A stretch of 64,000 nt of DNA from Euryodendron excelsum (GCA_033060915.1 CM065384.1:34628501-34692500); one strand, 5' to 3'; positions 48,358-61,975 are shown, counted from the first letter of the stretch. Notes: generated from the sequence alone by a model not told the origin. Numbers and translations are program-made.

Positions 48358-49418
48358 GAGTATTTCTAACTCATCTTTAAATCTTTAAATTTGAAGGTAG
48401 ATTCTAAATTTGGTCTTCTAACCAACTTTCGTTTCTTTAAAAATTTGAAGAAATAAAGGTGACCTTCATTTGCCACCTTCAAATTTGAAGGTTCTCAAAA
48501 ATTTTTGAAGGCCCTTTTATTTTACTATTCATGTAGGGCTAAAACACTAATTATGTGAGACTATTGTACTAATTATTGTTTTAAGCTTAAATAATTTATT
48601 ATTTAATATTTAAATATTATTTTAATAAATATTTAATTTAAATTTTCAATAATTCATTAAAATTTTTACTTTATTAATATTTATTTAATTTGAGATTTTT
48701 TATATGTGAAATAAACAATTATTTATATTTTACTTACTTTTATTTATCTTAAAATTATTATTTATATATGGAACCAATAAATTCTTTTTTTTTTTATCTT
48801 ACTACTCTAACTTTTCATTTTAAATTTTTTGTGCAAATTTAAGAATAAATCAATTTATCTTTACTAAATTTCAATAATAATTAAAGTTTCAACATCCATT
48901 GAATGTGTTTTCATTAGTAGCTTTAGTTATATGAAGGTTGGTGTGAAGAAGCTGACTTGCTACCTTATTAGTGCTAATAATTTTAATTTTTCAAGTCTCT
49001 TTTAATGTGTTTTTATTAGTTTCTTATTGTACTTTAATTTTTGTTAGATGTATTTCATTAGTTTGAAATAAGGATTTTGTTTTTTAAAATTGTTTAATGT
49101 AATTTAATTTATAGTTTCATGGATAGATCATTTAGTTTAAAAAATATTAAATAATTTAATTTCAATTATATATGTGATAAGTAATTATAATTTAAATTAA
49201 AATATGATAATAAGTAATTATATTTTGAATAAAGTGGGAGCACAATATGTAATTTTTAATTTTTTTATATAAAAAAATATTAATTTGAAGAATAAATAGT
49301 GAAAATGAATATTGAGTAAGTTGGAATAGTAATGTAAAAAAGTAAAATTTATAAATTTTAAATTTAAAAAAATATTAAAATAAAGATAAATTTAAAGATT
49401 TTTTAGTTAAAAATGCTC
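48358..49418. mobile_element. 1.06-kb PIF/Harbinger-like non-autonomous element
   Basis: Ends GAGTATTTCTAACTCATCTT and, from the other side, GAGCATTTTTAACTAAAAAA, partly inverted repeats, flanked by TAA (48355-48357 and 49419-49421). The interior is AT-rich and non-coding. The paralogous flanks lack it. Confidence 0.7.
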
Positions 49419-49739
49419 TAAGATGATTTGCGGGGAGCAAGCGCGCCTAAGTCATAGGTGACGTGGCTAGCAGCAGCGTTGCTAGTCGTCCTCTATTAAT
49501 AGAAAATCACAGAAAAAATATGGATAAAACAAATTTTGAGCTGTTCTTTGATTGGTGTGTGATCGTTGAAGAATAGTCTCACTTTCTTTGTTCTTTTCTT
49601 TGAATTTCAAAGGAGTAAAAGGTGTTTCTGTCATTTTCCTTCCGTACTACCAAGTTCCAAACAGCTGTTAGTGCCTTCTTGAAAACCATTCTTGGCAAAG
49701 TCGCACGGGGGGTGGCTAGCCAGTGTGTTGCAGTGTGCC

Positions 49740-50030
49740 TGTGCTGATGGGGAAAAATCGCGCTCCATATATCATCAGGTGTGAACAGACTTTTTATGGG
49801 TCCCATTCTCCAATTCCGAGTCAAGTCAAAGCCGGCCAGTAGTTTGAAAAGGATCTGTAGCGATGAAAAATGAAGATTTGGGCGTTGGGAGTGTTGGTGT
49901 GTGTGTGGGTGTGTGTGTGCCTGTGACCGATGAGTCAATCAACGAAGCAAGCCTATTAATAACGTCCCCAAATGATCAAACCCATTAATGGTTCTGTGTC
50001 TGTCAAAGCTCAGAGAGAGAGAGGGAGAGA
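49740..50030 (+). promoter_or_regulatory. Promoter and 5' leader of gene C with conserved W-box cores
   Basis: Three antisense W-box cores AGTCAA at 49819, 49824 and 49933 match those before gene B in place and spacing. A GT-rich run (49889-49920) and a GA run (50012-50028) directly before the ATG are also shared. Confidence 0.5.
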
Positions 50031-53000
50031 ATGCCGCAGAATGGAGGGTTGGAAGAAAATGGCGATGTTGAATCAGAGGAAGGAAGCAACACTGCAAAGG
50101 ATATGCAAAGAAGGGTGCCTGCTTTGAGAAGGTGAAGTGTACTCTCTACTTCTTCTACTTTGGCAACTTTATAGTATTGTTGTCACTTCTGGGTGAAAGA
50201 AATGGAAAAATTGAATGAGAACTGAGCTGGGTATCATGAGAACTTCGATGGGTTTTCTTGAAGTATCAATGGCTACTAACTCCAGGAAAGGAATGAGTTC
50301 AATTTTGGTTTCTAACCCCTTTTTTTCTTTGATGATCATTTAGTGTTGTATCAGAGATAATGAGGTTGCGAGCAGATCCAGGTTCTATGCAGCCCGAATT
50401 GGAGCGACTAATTGGTGGAGTTGTAAGAGCATGCCCTCCCAACTGTTTTCTGATTTTCTTAGAGAACTGAATTTGATATGTTTCTTTGTCAAATTCTGTC
50501 ATATAAGATTGAGCATAGACTGTCTATTTCATGTTTCATTGCCTTGTGTTTTCAATTTCTGCTGAATCTAATGTTGTATAATTTTTTATTTACTTGACAT
50601 TGGTGTTCCCATGAAGCACACGGAGTGATGGTTTCCATTGCTTCTCAATAATATCAAACCACGAAAGCAGCATTCTTTCTGGGATTTTTCAGTCTTGGAA
50701 GCTTATTGATGTAGTTTTCATTATTGGTCCATTTATTGGATTCTGTCTGACACTTCAAACCTTGTTACCTGCCTTCGGTGTTGCCTCATTTTGTGTAATG
50801 CTCTTTGTATTTTTTTTCTTACGATGAAATTCTAGATATCCTGGATTTTGGAACAGCTTTGTCATTTTAAAATTTTTTGCATGATTTGAGCTCCCATAAA
50901 TTTTTTGCTTGATTTGGGCTCTCTTAAATTTTGCTTGGATGTGCATTTACACTTACAATTTTCGCACTCTAGATAGTAGATAGAACAATTCTATTATGCT
51001 GAATCATCTTTGAAGCACATTTTCTTTTCATGATACAGAAATATTCTTGACATCTAAGTGTAATTTCTTTGGTTCTTCTTGGTTCTGTCTTCACCCTTGA
51101 AAGTTGAGGGCTCAAGTGTACAAAAACTATAATTACATAACGCGTTTCTTTAGAGTACTATTAAACTTCTTTGACGGAAGAAGTGGAAGGTCTCTTGGCT
51201 GTGTTGAAGTTCCAAGAAACTGAAATCTAGGAGTTTATACACCAATTTGGTGCGAAAATTGCACTTTGTATTTCCATTTTTATTGGAGGCTTCCAAGTAA
51301 GCGGGTTCACTAGTAGGGGATCGAGCATCCAATTAAGGTTATCCATTTAGGTGGCATGAAATGGTTGGTTTAGGTGGAGATGGCGATGTGGTGGGTTTGT
51401 GATGAGGGCACCTCCACACCCACATGTGGCTTGTGAAAGAAAATTGCCAAGTCCTTTGTTTTTTTGGATTAGATGTTGGTGCTTGTGTTCATATATCCTT
51501 TCCCTTGAGATCAAATTGAAAATATCCTTGTGAGTTTGTGCACTTGATCAGTATTTGCTTAACTACATATGGAGACAATAATTTTCAGTTCAGCTTTATA
51601 GGATGTCTGATCAGGTGATGAGAAGGGAAATTTGTGGTAGTATCATCGTCAAAGGTGTCGATAGGCATTTCACTTTTCTAACTGGAGGTGGAACACACTG
51701 ATGTTTGATAGTCCCGTGTTTTCTTTCTGCTCAACCTCAACTATAGAATGCATAGTAAGCAGAGGCAGAGGGAAGGGAAGCTGCCAGGGTCCGTGGTCCC
51801 CCTAGAACAATGGAATCTCTCTGTTCTACATAGATAGCATAAGTGATAGTCAACTTTACCGCGAAACATCCCCCAATGCAACCCAGGCACATGTGCAGAA
51901 ATTTCAATATAAACAAGTTTACCTGAATAAAAATAGAGGATCGAGGTTTCCTAGGGAGAAAATAGTGTTTGTTTAATCCATCTATTGGAGAAACTAAATA
52001 TGACTAAGAATTGTGTGAAAATTTAATCACGAAAAAGCTCCGCACTTCTTTGGACATCCATCTAGGAGTTTGTTTTCCCATCCTTTCTGCCGACAAACTT
52101 GCCAAATTATCATACCTGAAAAGAGTAAAAGATGTAATTTCCTGTCTTGGATATTTTCAGTCTCAGGCTTGTATTGTTGGCTGTACTTTAATTTAAGATT
52201 TGCTTTTCATGATATAATATGGATAGCTGAATCTGAGATCTTTGAAAGGAACAATCATTTAAAACCATAACTGGGAAGATTAGATGAACACTAGAACAAT
52301 TAGTAATCACATGATGGCTGTCTTTGGCGTCAAACTTCGAATAAAGTGCATGAACAAATTTATGTAAGGCTATGGCATATAGAACTTCATGATTATGAAA
52401 TTTGACTATGCTTAACTACTATATATTGTAATATAAATGTAAGCTCCAGGTGGATTAGAACAATAAGTGACAATTTGAACTAATAGGTAAAGTCCATATT
52501 CTATTGTTGCTTATGGTTATTCTGATTTCATGGTTTAGTTGTATACATAGTAAAATCTTCCTGATGTTTCCTTGGTTCTCCAGATAAATAAAGAAGTTGA
52601 ATTGGCACTGTCAAAACAAATGCATCTGTGTAACAAGAAATGGTGAGGACATAAAGCTAGGTTTTCGAGTCTAATAAGCCTTATTCATAACTTCTACATG
52701 GATGACACACCCTTCCACTTATTTTTTCAGGGACAATGGGAATGAGATACATCCTTCTGAATCAAGAAGCTTACAACTACAGTTCTTAAACAAACTCTCG
52801 CTTCCGGTATTGACTGGAACAAAAATTGGAGGAGAGGAATATACCTTCATTAAAGTGGCTTTAGTTGATGGCCTTACTGGTCAAGTTGTTAACTCTGGCC
52901 CTGAAGCCTCAGCAAAAGTGGAAATAGTGGCTATTGAGAAAGATTTTAATGGTTATGAAGGAGATAATTGGACACTTGAAGAGTTCAATAGTAATATTAT

Positions 53001-56000
53001 CAGAGAAAGGGATGGAAAAAGACCTCTTCTTACTGGAGATGTTTATTTTCATCTTAAAGAAGGCATTGGTTCTATAGGTGGTGTTTACTTTACGCATACC
53101 AAACGCTGGATGACAAAGCGTGAATTCAGGCTAGGTGCAAGAATTGTGGATGGTTCTCAAGGAGTTAGAGTAAGAGAAGCAAAGACGGAGCCTTTCATTG
53201 TTGAGGACCGCCGTGGAAAATGTGAGTATTTCTTGTTTTATTTATTTATTTTTTGCACACATCTTTGTTAAAGAATGACATTTTTAGTAGTATCTTGGGC
53301 ATTGAAGTGGGTTATGGTAATGGTGGAAAGAGATTGTGACATTTACATTAATAATTTGAAAACATAAATATATATAGACGTTGGAAATACAATTATTTAT
53401 TTTTACCTATATTAATATACAAGTAAAACCCATATGTGAAAAGGACTATGGTTGGAAAATCTGTTGGAGGAAGGAAAATGTGGGAAAAGCGATGCTCTTG
53501 GAATTTGAGTATTATTTATTATCCATAACAATTGCCCAGTTTTTATTAGTATTGCTAAGTAAGTTCTAGGGTTCATGATATAATACCATGGCTATCTGTC
53601 TCGGATACTGACACTTGTTGGACACTTCCTGATATGCGTCTGACATGCTTCCAAAGGCGTCCTGCTATTTTTAAACTTTTTTTAGAACCAGACAAGGTTT
53701 GGAAATTAGGGGACACATGTGTCCATCACTTAACATGCCTGAAGTACATTGTAAGTTCGCAGAAAACAACTTGGGATCCAATCGTAAAACAAAAACAATG
53801 TGGATTTATATGAATAAATTTTAAATTTGTTTTTATCTTTTTTTATGTTAAATAATGTTTGAACTATGGATTGAATGGTGATTTTTAATGTTATAGTGTT
53901 ATCTTCTTAATGTTTTGATGGTGTGTGGATGTTATATTCATGTACATAGCAAATATATGTATATAAATATATATATTTTTGTTGTATCCCCCTCGCGCCT
54001 GTGTCTATGCTTCTTAGACCATGGAAAACTGATTCATAGTGTCTCATGCTGGTTTAAATGATATGAATTGCACAATTGTTTTTGAGATGTAAGCGAGCAT
54101 AAAAGTTGCCTCAGTTTCATTTTTTAACCAGTTTTCTCACATTTGAAACTTTTGAAAAGGGCAACAAATTTTGTTTAGGGTTGGGATATAAGTTCTCATG
54201 TAAACTAATATTTTAAAGAAGATTTGTTGCTGGAACAGTTTATATCTTCTTCTTTTAGTCTTACTTAAAAGAGAAGGTATATTTTTGTTTGTTTATATTA
54301 TTTTATGTTTAGTCAACTCTATAGATACTAGGTTTAAATTGAAATGATCAATGCTTGCATCTAAGAAGCATGGATATAGATACAGAACATGGATAAGACA
54401 CGATATGAATATTTTAGCATGGAAAATTTTAAAAAATAATAGAAGATGGCAAGGAGGTGTGATAAATAAAATTTAATTATATCTGTGTGAAAAAAAAATC
54501 ATTTATTTGTTGTTTGAAAATAATATCAAATAATTCATTGTTTACATTTATATATTGGAAAAGTAGGAAGAGGAGGAAAGGTTATGCTTCCTTGCAATAG
54601 AAAATTTGTTAGATGTTGTGTTAGGCTTTACATAAAAGATTGAGATAGGAGGAAAGGTTATGGTTGATTGGGGTGTAACATGGTGTGGTTTCAGAATACT
54701 GAACAGGGCAAGCATAGCCCTTCTTAGAAAGAAAACAGTAAGCAAAGAAGACAATCAACTTCAAAAGATGGTCAAGGTAGCTTGCTTCCAAGACACTACA
54801 CTATTCCATTTTGATGGACAATGAATCCAAAAATGTACCAGCTGAGACATCGAAGGAACATTGCAGTGGATCCTTGGGGTTGTTTTGGGCTCTTAAAAAC
54901 TTCTTTTGTTTTGATAGGGTAAAATAACGTTTGGAGACTGAGATAGAGCATTTTGCATAAAACAGGACTCTCATACGTTTGAAGTACCATAGATATACAT
55001 GTTGGGTGCATGTCCAGACAGACCTGTCTGATTCATATCCATTGTCCAATGTTCCACACCACATATGATACTTCAAAACTTTAGAAAGAGTCCATGTAAC
55101 ATAGTGTTCAACCTTTTCTGATTGAGGTCTTTGCCACAAGGGTATGCTCATTGAATCAAATTAGACATGGTACAGACAGTGGCAGAACTACCATATGGAC
55201 CAAACCTTTGAAAATCTCCTTTTATATATATCTAGTGATACGTTAAGCAAGTAAGGATTCTTTACCTACATCGCCCCCCATGAGATAAGCTCACCAAGAG
55301 TGAACTGCACAAGATTTCTACCATGTCATTTTTAATGCAGTTCTCTCTCTCTCTCTCGTGTATTTATTAGTCTATTTATATTTGCTACTCCTGGAAATGT
55401 TGCTCTTTTTGTATGTTATGAAGGTAAATGGGTGAACCCAGTGTGTTCCCTATATGACCTAACTGTTGGCTGCATTTTGGCCATAAGTATGAGTTTTTAT
55501 TTTTTCTCTTTTGATAAGTGACCATTACTATGAAACGACCTTAAAATCGTGGACTCATAAAGGGTGTGTCTAATCATGTTGAAGCAAATTAAGATAAAAA
55601 ACAAAAAACAAAATTAAGAAGCAAGTCAAAGGCAGGTTGACTCCTATTGAAAGTGGTTGTACTATATAGATATAGGTATATAACTCTTTCAGGTATCCTA
55701 ATTAGAATAAACCATGTTAATGTGGTTTACCTACACCTAAGGGGTGTAATGACCCCTATAATTTCATGGTTTTTGTGTACACTAACATAGAAAAATATAC
55801 ACTGACCATAATTTTTTATATAGATATATTAAGAGAAGGGATTGGAAAGGGGGTGCAACCCAGTACACAAGAGGTATACAGAAAGCTATACACCCAAACT
55901 CCTATGCATCTACAGGAAAGTATAATACCCCCAAAAAATTCACAAAATAGAATAAAGAAAACAGGAGTCTCCCTAAGCCAAAAATACAAGGAGACTAGTA

Positions 56001-59000
56001 CCATTCCTTTCAAACAATGATTAGAGCTCTCCACACCATACAAAGATCTTGTATTTCTGTCCCTTCCCAAGCAAAACATAAGATATAAAGGAGCAGTCAC
56101 CACCCCATGGATAAACCATACTCCAAGAAACAAAAAGGTCCGTAACTATCTTGGGCATCACCCACTCAATCCCTAAAATAGAGTATATCTTGCTCCATAC
56201 CTCCATAGCAACTAGGCAATGTAATAAAAGATTATTCACACTTTTCCTTATATTCTTGCACAAGCAATACCACTTCATTAGAATTTTGCCTATATCTCAA
56301 ATTGTCAATCATCAAAATAGCTTCATGAGCCACTGTGCAAGCAAAGAAACCACTTTGTGAGGTGCCTTTGATCACCAAATCTCCTTCCATAGAAAGGAGA
56401 GGTCCCTATCCCTTACTACATTTCAATAATAGATGTAAACAAAGAACTGTCCTTTCCTAGATCTGTGGGGCTAGAGTTTCTTCCTCCTCAACCTGTATAG
56501 AGCATCCTTGAAGCATCCGAAGCAGCACCTCAACAACTCGACTTCTTGTAAAGGCTCCAAAAAGAGGCGTCCATACTATTCTCGCTGGGGAATAGATTCA
56601 AGAGTCTGCTATTGATGCTTCTGGATAAGTCACAATAACATAGAGATTCCGGATACCTTTAGTGTCATCTGCCCACCATGAATCCTGCCAAAAAAATCAC
56701 CCAATGGCCATTCCCCAATTTGAAGAATTAGAATTTGGAGAAGCCATCCCTTGCTTTTGTATTACTCTTCCACTTATCCACACCATGAGCGCCTCTACTA
56801 GTACCATCCATAAACCAATCTTCCTTGCCATGCTGTACTTTCCTTCTATCACCCTCCTCCACAAAGTGCTTCTCTCCAGTGCAAATCCCGAAACGACTTT
56901 CCTAGCAACACCCTGTTAAACACTTACTTCCAAATCCCCAAACCACCTGCCTTTAACATATGACCATGTTAAAGGCCAGTTCACTTCTCTAATTGCTCTC
57001 GACGACTCTGTTTTAGCTATTTGAATTTTCTCATTTCCATTTTTGACTTTTTGATAGGAGACAACCTTAAGCACATAGCTTATTGGACAACAAACTTGCT
57101 TATGTATGTATGTGTTTCCTCTCCTAGAATAGTAAATGGAGGCTCAATAAGATATTGAGTTTTGAGATATATCCTGGAGTCACAAATTTTTATAATTATG
57201 ATCATGTTGACATAATGTTTTGGAAATAGAAATGATATTGAAGACTTTTTATGCCAACGTAATACACTAAAGAATTAATGGGATCTAAATGCTCTTTGGG
57301 GTGCTCCAGTTGATAAAAGAATATTTTAGGTATACTTGAATTGGTTCTTGTGTTTCACACATATACATCAGAAAGATATGCACTTATCTGTATCCATTTG
57401 CGTATTAAGTTGCCTATTTAAGGAAAGGGGTTTTATTCACTTGTTAAGGCATGAAGAGCTCCCGAATATTAGAAAATTATTGAAATCCACTGTTGATCCT
57501 CTTGGTCAGATACATCTATCTGATCGATGTCCACTAGGATAAACTGTAATACAATATTTGTGAGTTTACACCAGATATGATTTTTTTTTGGAGCAACAAC
57601 CTTTTCTGTGTTTTATTGAATGTGTATCAACTTCAACTCTTCGGTGGGAGGGAGAAGCTATAGAGGGTGGCTGTGCTCTCACTCTCATTCTTGAATAGTT
57701 TCAATACACTAATGTAATGAATGCAAAAAGGAATAGTAAGAATTTAATGCTCCAAACCAATTCTTTTATGAGAGAAACAGAGAATAAGATACTGACTTAT
57801 CTTATATCATAAAGTCGTTTGTTATCATAAAGTCGTTTGTTATGTTAGTTTTCTCAAGTCCATTAACTTTCATGTGACATGTTCATAAACTTTCAGGATT
57901 TCAGCATTTTTGGTTATCAATGGGCAATGATGTCTTCATCTTCTTCCATAGTTCTTGGTTCATGACCTGAACTCTAGAGTAATGATGGAGTTATTGCATT
58001 TGCTTTCTAGATTGGTTAGAGCACTCGAGGCATAAAAAATACTGGACTTAGATTCTGTTCTCTATATTCTTTTATTAATTCAATAATTTCCATTGTATAT
58101 GCATTTAGTTTAATCATATGTTATTATTCTCTCTCTCTGCGCCTCTATGTTGTGAAATGCTATGTATGTGCCTACTATTTTCTTTTAAATAATTTGAACC
58201 CATTGTTGTCTGCTATAGTTCTCCTAATTTATTTTCACTGTTATCCGTAGTAATCGGTTCAAAATATCACACATGAAACTTATCTGAATGACTTCATTAA
58301 TGTCTGTAACTATTTAAGTGATTGTAGGCATAGCTAGGGAAGACATTTTGGTTACTTGAACAAATTGTTTTGTTGTATTAATGGCTTCACACACAAGTAC
58401 AATTCTATGATACTATATTCAAGAAAATCAACTAGAGAAGTTATATGATTACACAAAACTAGGTTGTCTGAAAATCCTTTTTGATATTAAGAAAAAGAAA
58501 AAATAAATCCCATGTAACTTGTGGTTTCTGTTTTCAGTGTACCAGAAACACCACCCCCCGTCTCTATCTGATGCAGTCTGGAGATTAGAAAAGATTGGCA
58601 AAGGTGGTGCTTTCCATAACCGTCTGAGCAAGGAAAACATTAACACTGTGCAGGATTTTGTGACCCTACTCAATATAAACCCTCAGAGGCTAAAAGATGT
58701 AATGGTTGACTGCTCTTTCCTTTATTTTTACCTTTGCAGTACTTCCTAGTAATATGCTCTACTTGTTTGTATATTTTTGAACATATTGACTTCGAAGCAC
58801 CTCCTTCCATACGGAATGTTGTTTTCTTAATTACTAAGATTGTTTATGCATTTTGAGTTGAAGCTTAATTACTTATACTGTGTCTATGCTTTGATAATTG
58901 CTCTTCCTCTTAATTAAGAACGGTGAAAAGTCATGTTTGTTACCTCACCTGTGACCCAACAATAGGTCTAGCCTATTGGGTTGAGTGACTACATGACTCT

Positions 59001-59593
59001 GGTTACATATCAGTTTTAGCTTTCTCAGGACATCATGCTGAGCACCTTTTGTTCATGCCAGACGAGATCATGTGTCTGTTTTGGGTTTATAGCTTTCCAC
59101 GTAAACCATGTCCTATGTTGGGCAATTTAAGTTTTTCATGTTATTATGATAAGGGTATTTGTTTTCCATGTCAAAATCAATTTGGAAGAGATCTATATTA
59201 TGCTATTGCAAAATAAACGATCTGTTTATGCAGTTCTATTTTTATGACCTTTAATCAAAGAGTTTTCAAGTTGGCAAAAGAATGAACCATTTCCTTTATG
59301 TGAATTAGTATATTTGTTCTTTTGGGATTCTGCAGATCCTTGGCACCACTATGCCTGCTAAAATGTGGGAGGCCATAATGGACCATGCTCGGACATGCAC
59401 ACTTGATCAAAGGTTGTACTTTTACGGTTCTCCGGGATCTCTGCAGAAAAGTGGCGTGGTCTTCAATGAAGTGGGAGAAGTGAGGGGAATAATTTCAGAA
59501 TGCCAATATGCTAGCATTGATAAGCTGTCTGAAACCAAAAAGGCACGCTTCCCTGTCATTTGCTATTGGTTTCTTTCTGTCTTCCCTCTCTCC

Positions 59594-59627
<34 letters not shown>

Positions 59628-61975
59628 TTCCTGTTTCATTTGTATTCTTTTTTGAATTTTGGTTTCATTACTAACTCCTTCCTAACCAATGTTCTTTTCA
59701 GGCTGATACCCTCAAGCTGGTAATAGCTGCATTCAAACACTGGGAGGACGTAGTTCCCATTGATGATGAGGCCTCTCTTTTCAATGCCTCTTTTTGCCTC
59801 CCTAATGTTCTTTACCCTTCAAACTCGGTCATCACAGAGAGTTCTGATGGCAGTGATATTTGCAGAAATGATAATCTGCAACTCGGTGCCTCTTCTCATG
59901 ATATTTTGCCAACCATCTATTCCATATGGGATGTGAATGGCTTGGGCAATTATGACTTGCAGAGTATTGATGATATTGATTGTAGATATGAACAGCCTTT
60001 GAGTTTCACGAGCCCAGTCAACAGCTCCCTGATCTGTGATACAGAGTCCATGATTCAGGCCTTCTGTGAGGATGAGCATCTGCAGTTTTCTGATAATCAT
60101 TGTTCCCTTCAATCTCGCCCCACAGGTTTGGAATCACAGGGTGATCCACAAAATGCTGTCAATGACACTCTATTGGCTCGTTCTGCGGCTGTGACTATGA
60201 ATAAAGCTCAGAGAAGATCCTCGTCTAAAAAGAATGCTCGGAGAAGATGGAGAACATTGTTCAGCATAATGAGGTGGTTCTCAGTGAAGAGGAATGTGGC
60301 TAGAAAAACCACTTTCGAAGAAATGCACAAAGATACCTTTCCTGGAAGCATCAATCCATCCATTTATCCTATCGGGGCCGTGAATAGCTTTAATGATCAT
60401 TGTTCCGTCCAACCTCAGAACTCAGATTTGGGATCGCAGGCCAACATACAGAGTGCTGTCAATGACATTCTGTTGGCTCGTTCCACAGTTGTTGCCATGA
60501 ACAAGGCTCAGAAAAGATACTTATCAAAAAGAGATAAGGCTCAGAGAAGATGGCGTATGTTATTCAGCATAATGAGATGGTTTTCAGTGGAGAGGAAGGT
60601 GGCCAGAAAAACCTGTGTTAGAGAAATGCCAAAAGACCTTAATGCCTCTTCTGGAGACATCATGCCCTCCATTTATTCCATGGTGTGCATGAATGGCTAC
60701 AATGATAATAGTTTGCAGAGTACAGGCTATATGGATCGTACATATGATCAACCTTTGAGTTTCCCAGGCTGCATCACCAAGTCCCCTTTCTGTGACAAAG
60801 GGTCTATGACTTGGGCCTTCTGTGAGGATGAGCATCTGCAGCCTTTGGATACCAGTTGTTCCATCCAATCTCAGAACTCAGATTTGGAACCACTGGGCAA
60901 TCTACCGAGTGCTGTCAATGACATTCCATTGGCTCGTTCTGCAGTTGTTGCCAGGAACAAGGCTCAGAGAAGGTACTTATCAAAAAGAGATGAAGCTCAG
61001 AGAAGATGGCGTATGTTATTCAGCATAATGAGATGGTTGTCAGTGAAGAGGAATGTGGCCAGAAAAACCCCTGTTAGAGAAATGCCTAAAAAACTTAGTG
61101 CCTCTTCTCAAAACATTTTGCCATCCATTTATTTCTTAGGGGGCATGAATGGCTTCAATGATGATGGTTTGCAGAGTGCTAGCGATATGGATCATAGATA
61201 TAAACAGCCTTTGAGTTTCCCAGGTTACATCACCAAGTCCCCATTCTGTGAGGATCAGCATCTGCAGCTTTTAGATACCCATTGTTCCATCCAATCTCAG
61301 AACTCAGATTTAGAACCACCAGGCAATCTACTGAGTGCTGTCAATGACACTCTATTGGGTCGTTCTGCAGCTGTTGGCATGACTAAAATGCACAGAAGAT
61401 ATGCACTAAAAGGAAATAAAGCTCAGAGAAGATGGAAAATGTTATTCAGCGTAGCGAGATGGTTCTCTGTCAGGAGGAATGTGGCCAGGAAAAGCTCAAT
61501 TGAAGAAATCCCATTTAAGCTGAGCGCCTCTTCTCAAGATATCATGTCATCCATCTGTTCCATGGGGAATATGAATAGCTTGGATAATGGTGGTTTGCAA
61601 AGTACTCACAATAAAAAAAGTATGCATGAAGAATCTATGCCAGGCCAAGTCTCCAACTCCCTTATTTGTGACACAGAGTGCATGACACAGGGATTCTGCG
61701 AGGATGAGAATCTAAAGGTTTTTTATACTCATTGTTCCCTCCAACCTCAGAACTCAAATCTGGAATCACAGGCCAGTCTACATAACGCTGTCAATGACAT
61801 TCTATTGGCTCGTTCTACAGCAGTTGCCATGAATAAAGCTCAGAGAAGGTACTTGTTGAAAAGAAATAAAGCTCAGAGAAGATGGAGAATGTTATTCAGT
61901 GTGGTAAGGTGGTTCTCAGTGAGGAGGAATGTGGCTAGAAAAGCCCATGTTATAGACCTGCAGAGGTACTGCTAA
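50031..61975 (+). CDS. CBP60: CBP60 calmodulin-binding protein, gene C, with five C-terminal calmodulin-binding modules
   Basis: Seven exons: 50031-50131, 50344-50422, 52584-52642, 52731-53221, 58538-58698, 59336-59542 and 59702-61975. They total 3372 nt, exactly 1124 codons, with every junction in phase: a 1123-residue protein, about double the family norm. The N-terminus starts MPQNGGLEENGDVESEE and continues VVSEIMRLRADPGSMQPELE, the CBP60 leader. The CBP60 core follows (about residues 80-365), with [53 protein letters not shown] and MPAKMWEAIMDHARTCTLD. The last exon holds five copies of AVNDILLARS plus a basic helix (KAQRRWRMLFSVVRWFSVRR), starting at 60155, 60455, 60911, 61337 and 61787, separated by acidic linkers. 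Expected role: nuclear, Ca2+/calmodulin-regulated DNA-binding factor. Introns are GT-AG except the last, GC-AG. It appears intact. Confidence 0.93.
53222..58537 (+). other. Intron 4 of gene C (5.3 kb)
   Basis: Bounded by T|GTGAGT and TTTTCAG. Collinear with intron 4 of gene B, including a LINE fragment (about 55810-57000). No other gene seen. Confidence 0.85.
55810..57000 (-). mobile_element. LINE fragment (zf-RVT) in intron 4 of gene C
   Basis: The minus strand from 56278 is open with CLCKNIRKSVNNLLLHCLVA then EVWSKIYSILGIEWVMPKIV, the zinc-binding domain next to plant LINE reverse transcriptases. Further 5' parts (to about 57000) are degraded. This is the same insertion as in gene B. Confidence 0.7.
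59543..59701 (+). other. GC-AG intron 6 of gene C with a 33-base poly-C run
   Basis: Starts GCACGC after ACCAAAAAG at 59542 and ends TTTTCAG. Positions 59595-59627 are 33 C in a row, missing from genes A and B; the run keeps the intron pyrimidine-rich. The run length is unstable and may be misassembled. Confidence 0.75.
60155..61975 (+). repeat. Five-fold repeat of the calmodulin-binding module in gene C
   Basis: Repeat starts (GCTGTCAATGACATTC) at 60155, 60455, 60911, 61337 and 61787, spacing 300, 456, 426 and 450 bp. Each unit has an AVNDxLLARS lead, a KAQRR..LSKR hinge, a helix (QRRWRMLFSIMRWFSVKRN) and VARK. Between helices is a linker like that of genes A and B (CEDEHLQ..D..CSIQSQNSDLE), shortened between units 1 and 2. 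Units are clearly diverged, so the expansion is older than that of gene B. Confidence 0.95.

Larger units (their letters stand above)
47258..49600 (+). repeat. Second CBP60 3' flank copy, second part (with insertions)
   Basis: Resumes the flank after the LTR element and follows about 39040-40100 (for example TAATTAATTATTGCTTCTTG, and AGAAAATCACAGAAAAAATA at 49500). It is interrupted by a retroposon (47459-47776), an unexplained insert at about 48148-48310 and a Harbinger-like element (48358-49418). No host gene seen. Confidence 0.75.

Noticed and set aside
59819..60868. Minus-strand ORFs of 94-97 residues antisense to the last exon of gene C
   Set aside because: Shadows of the repeated coding sequence; no independent features.
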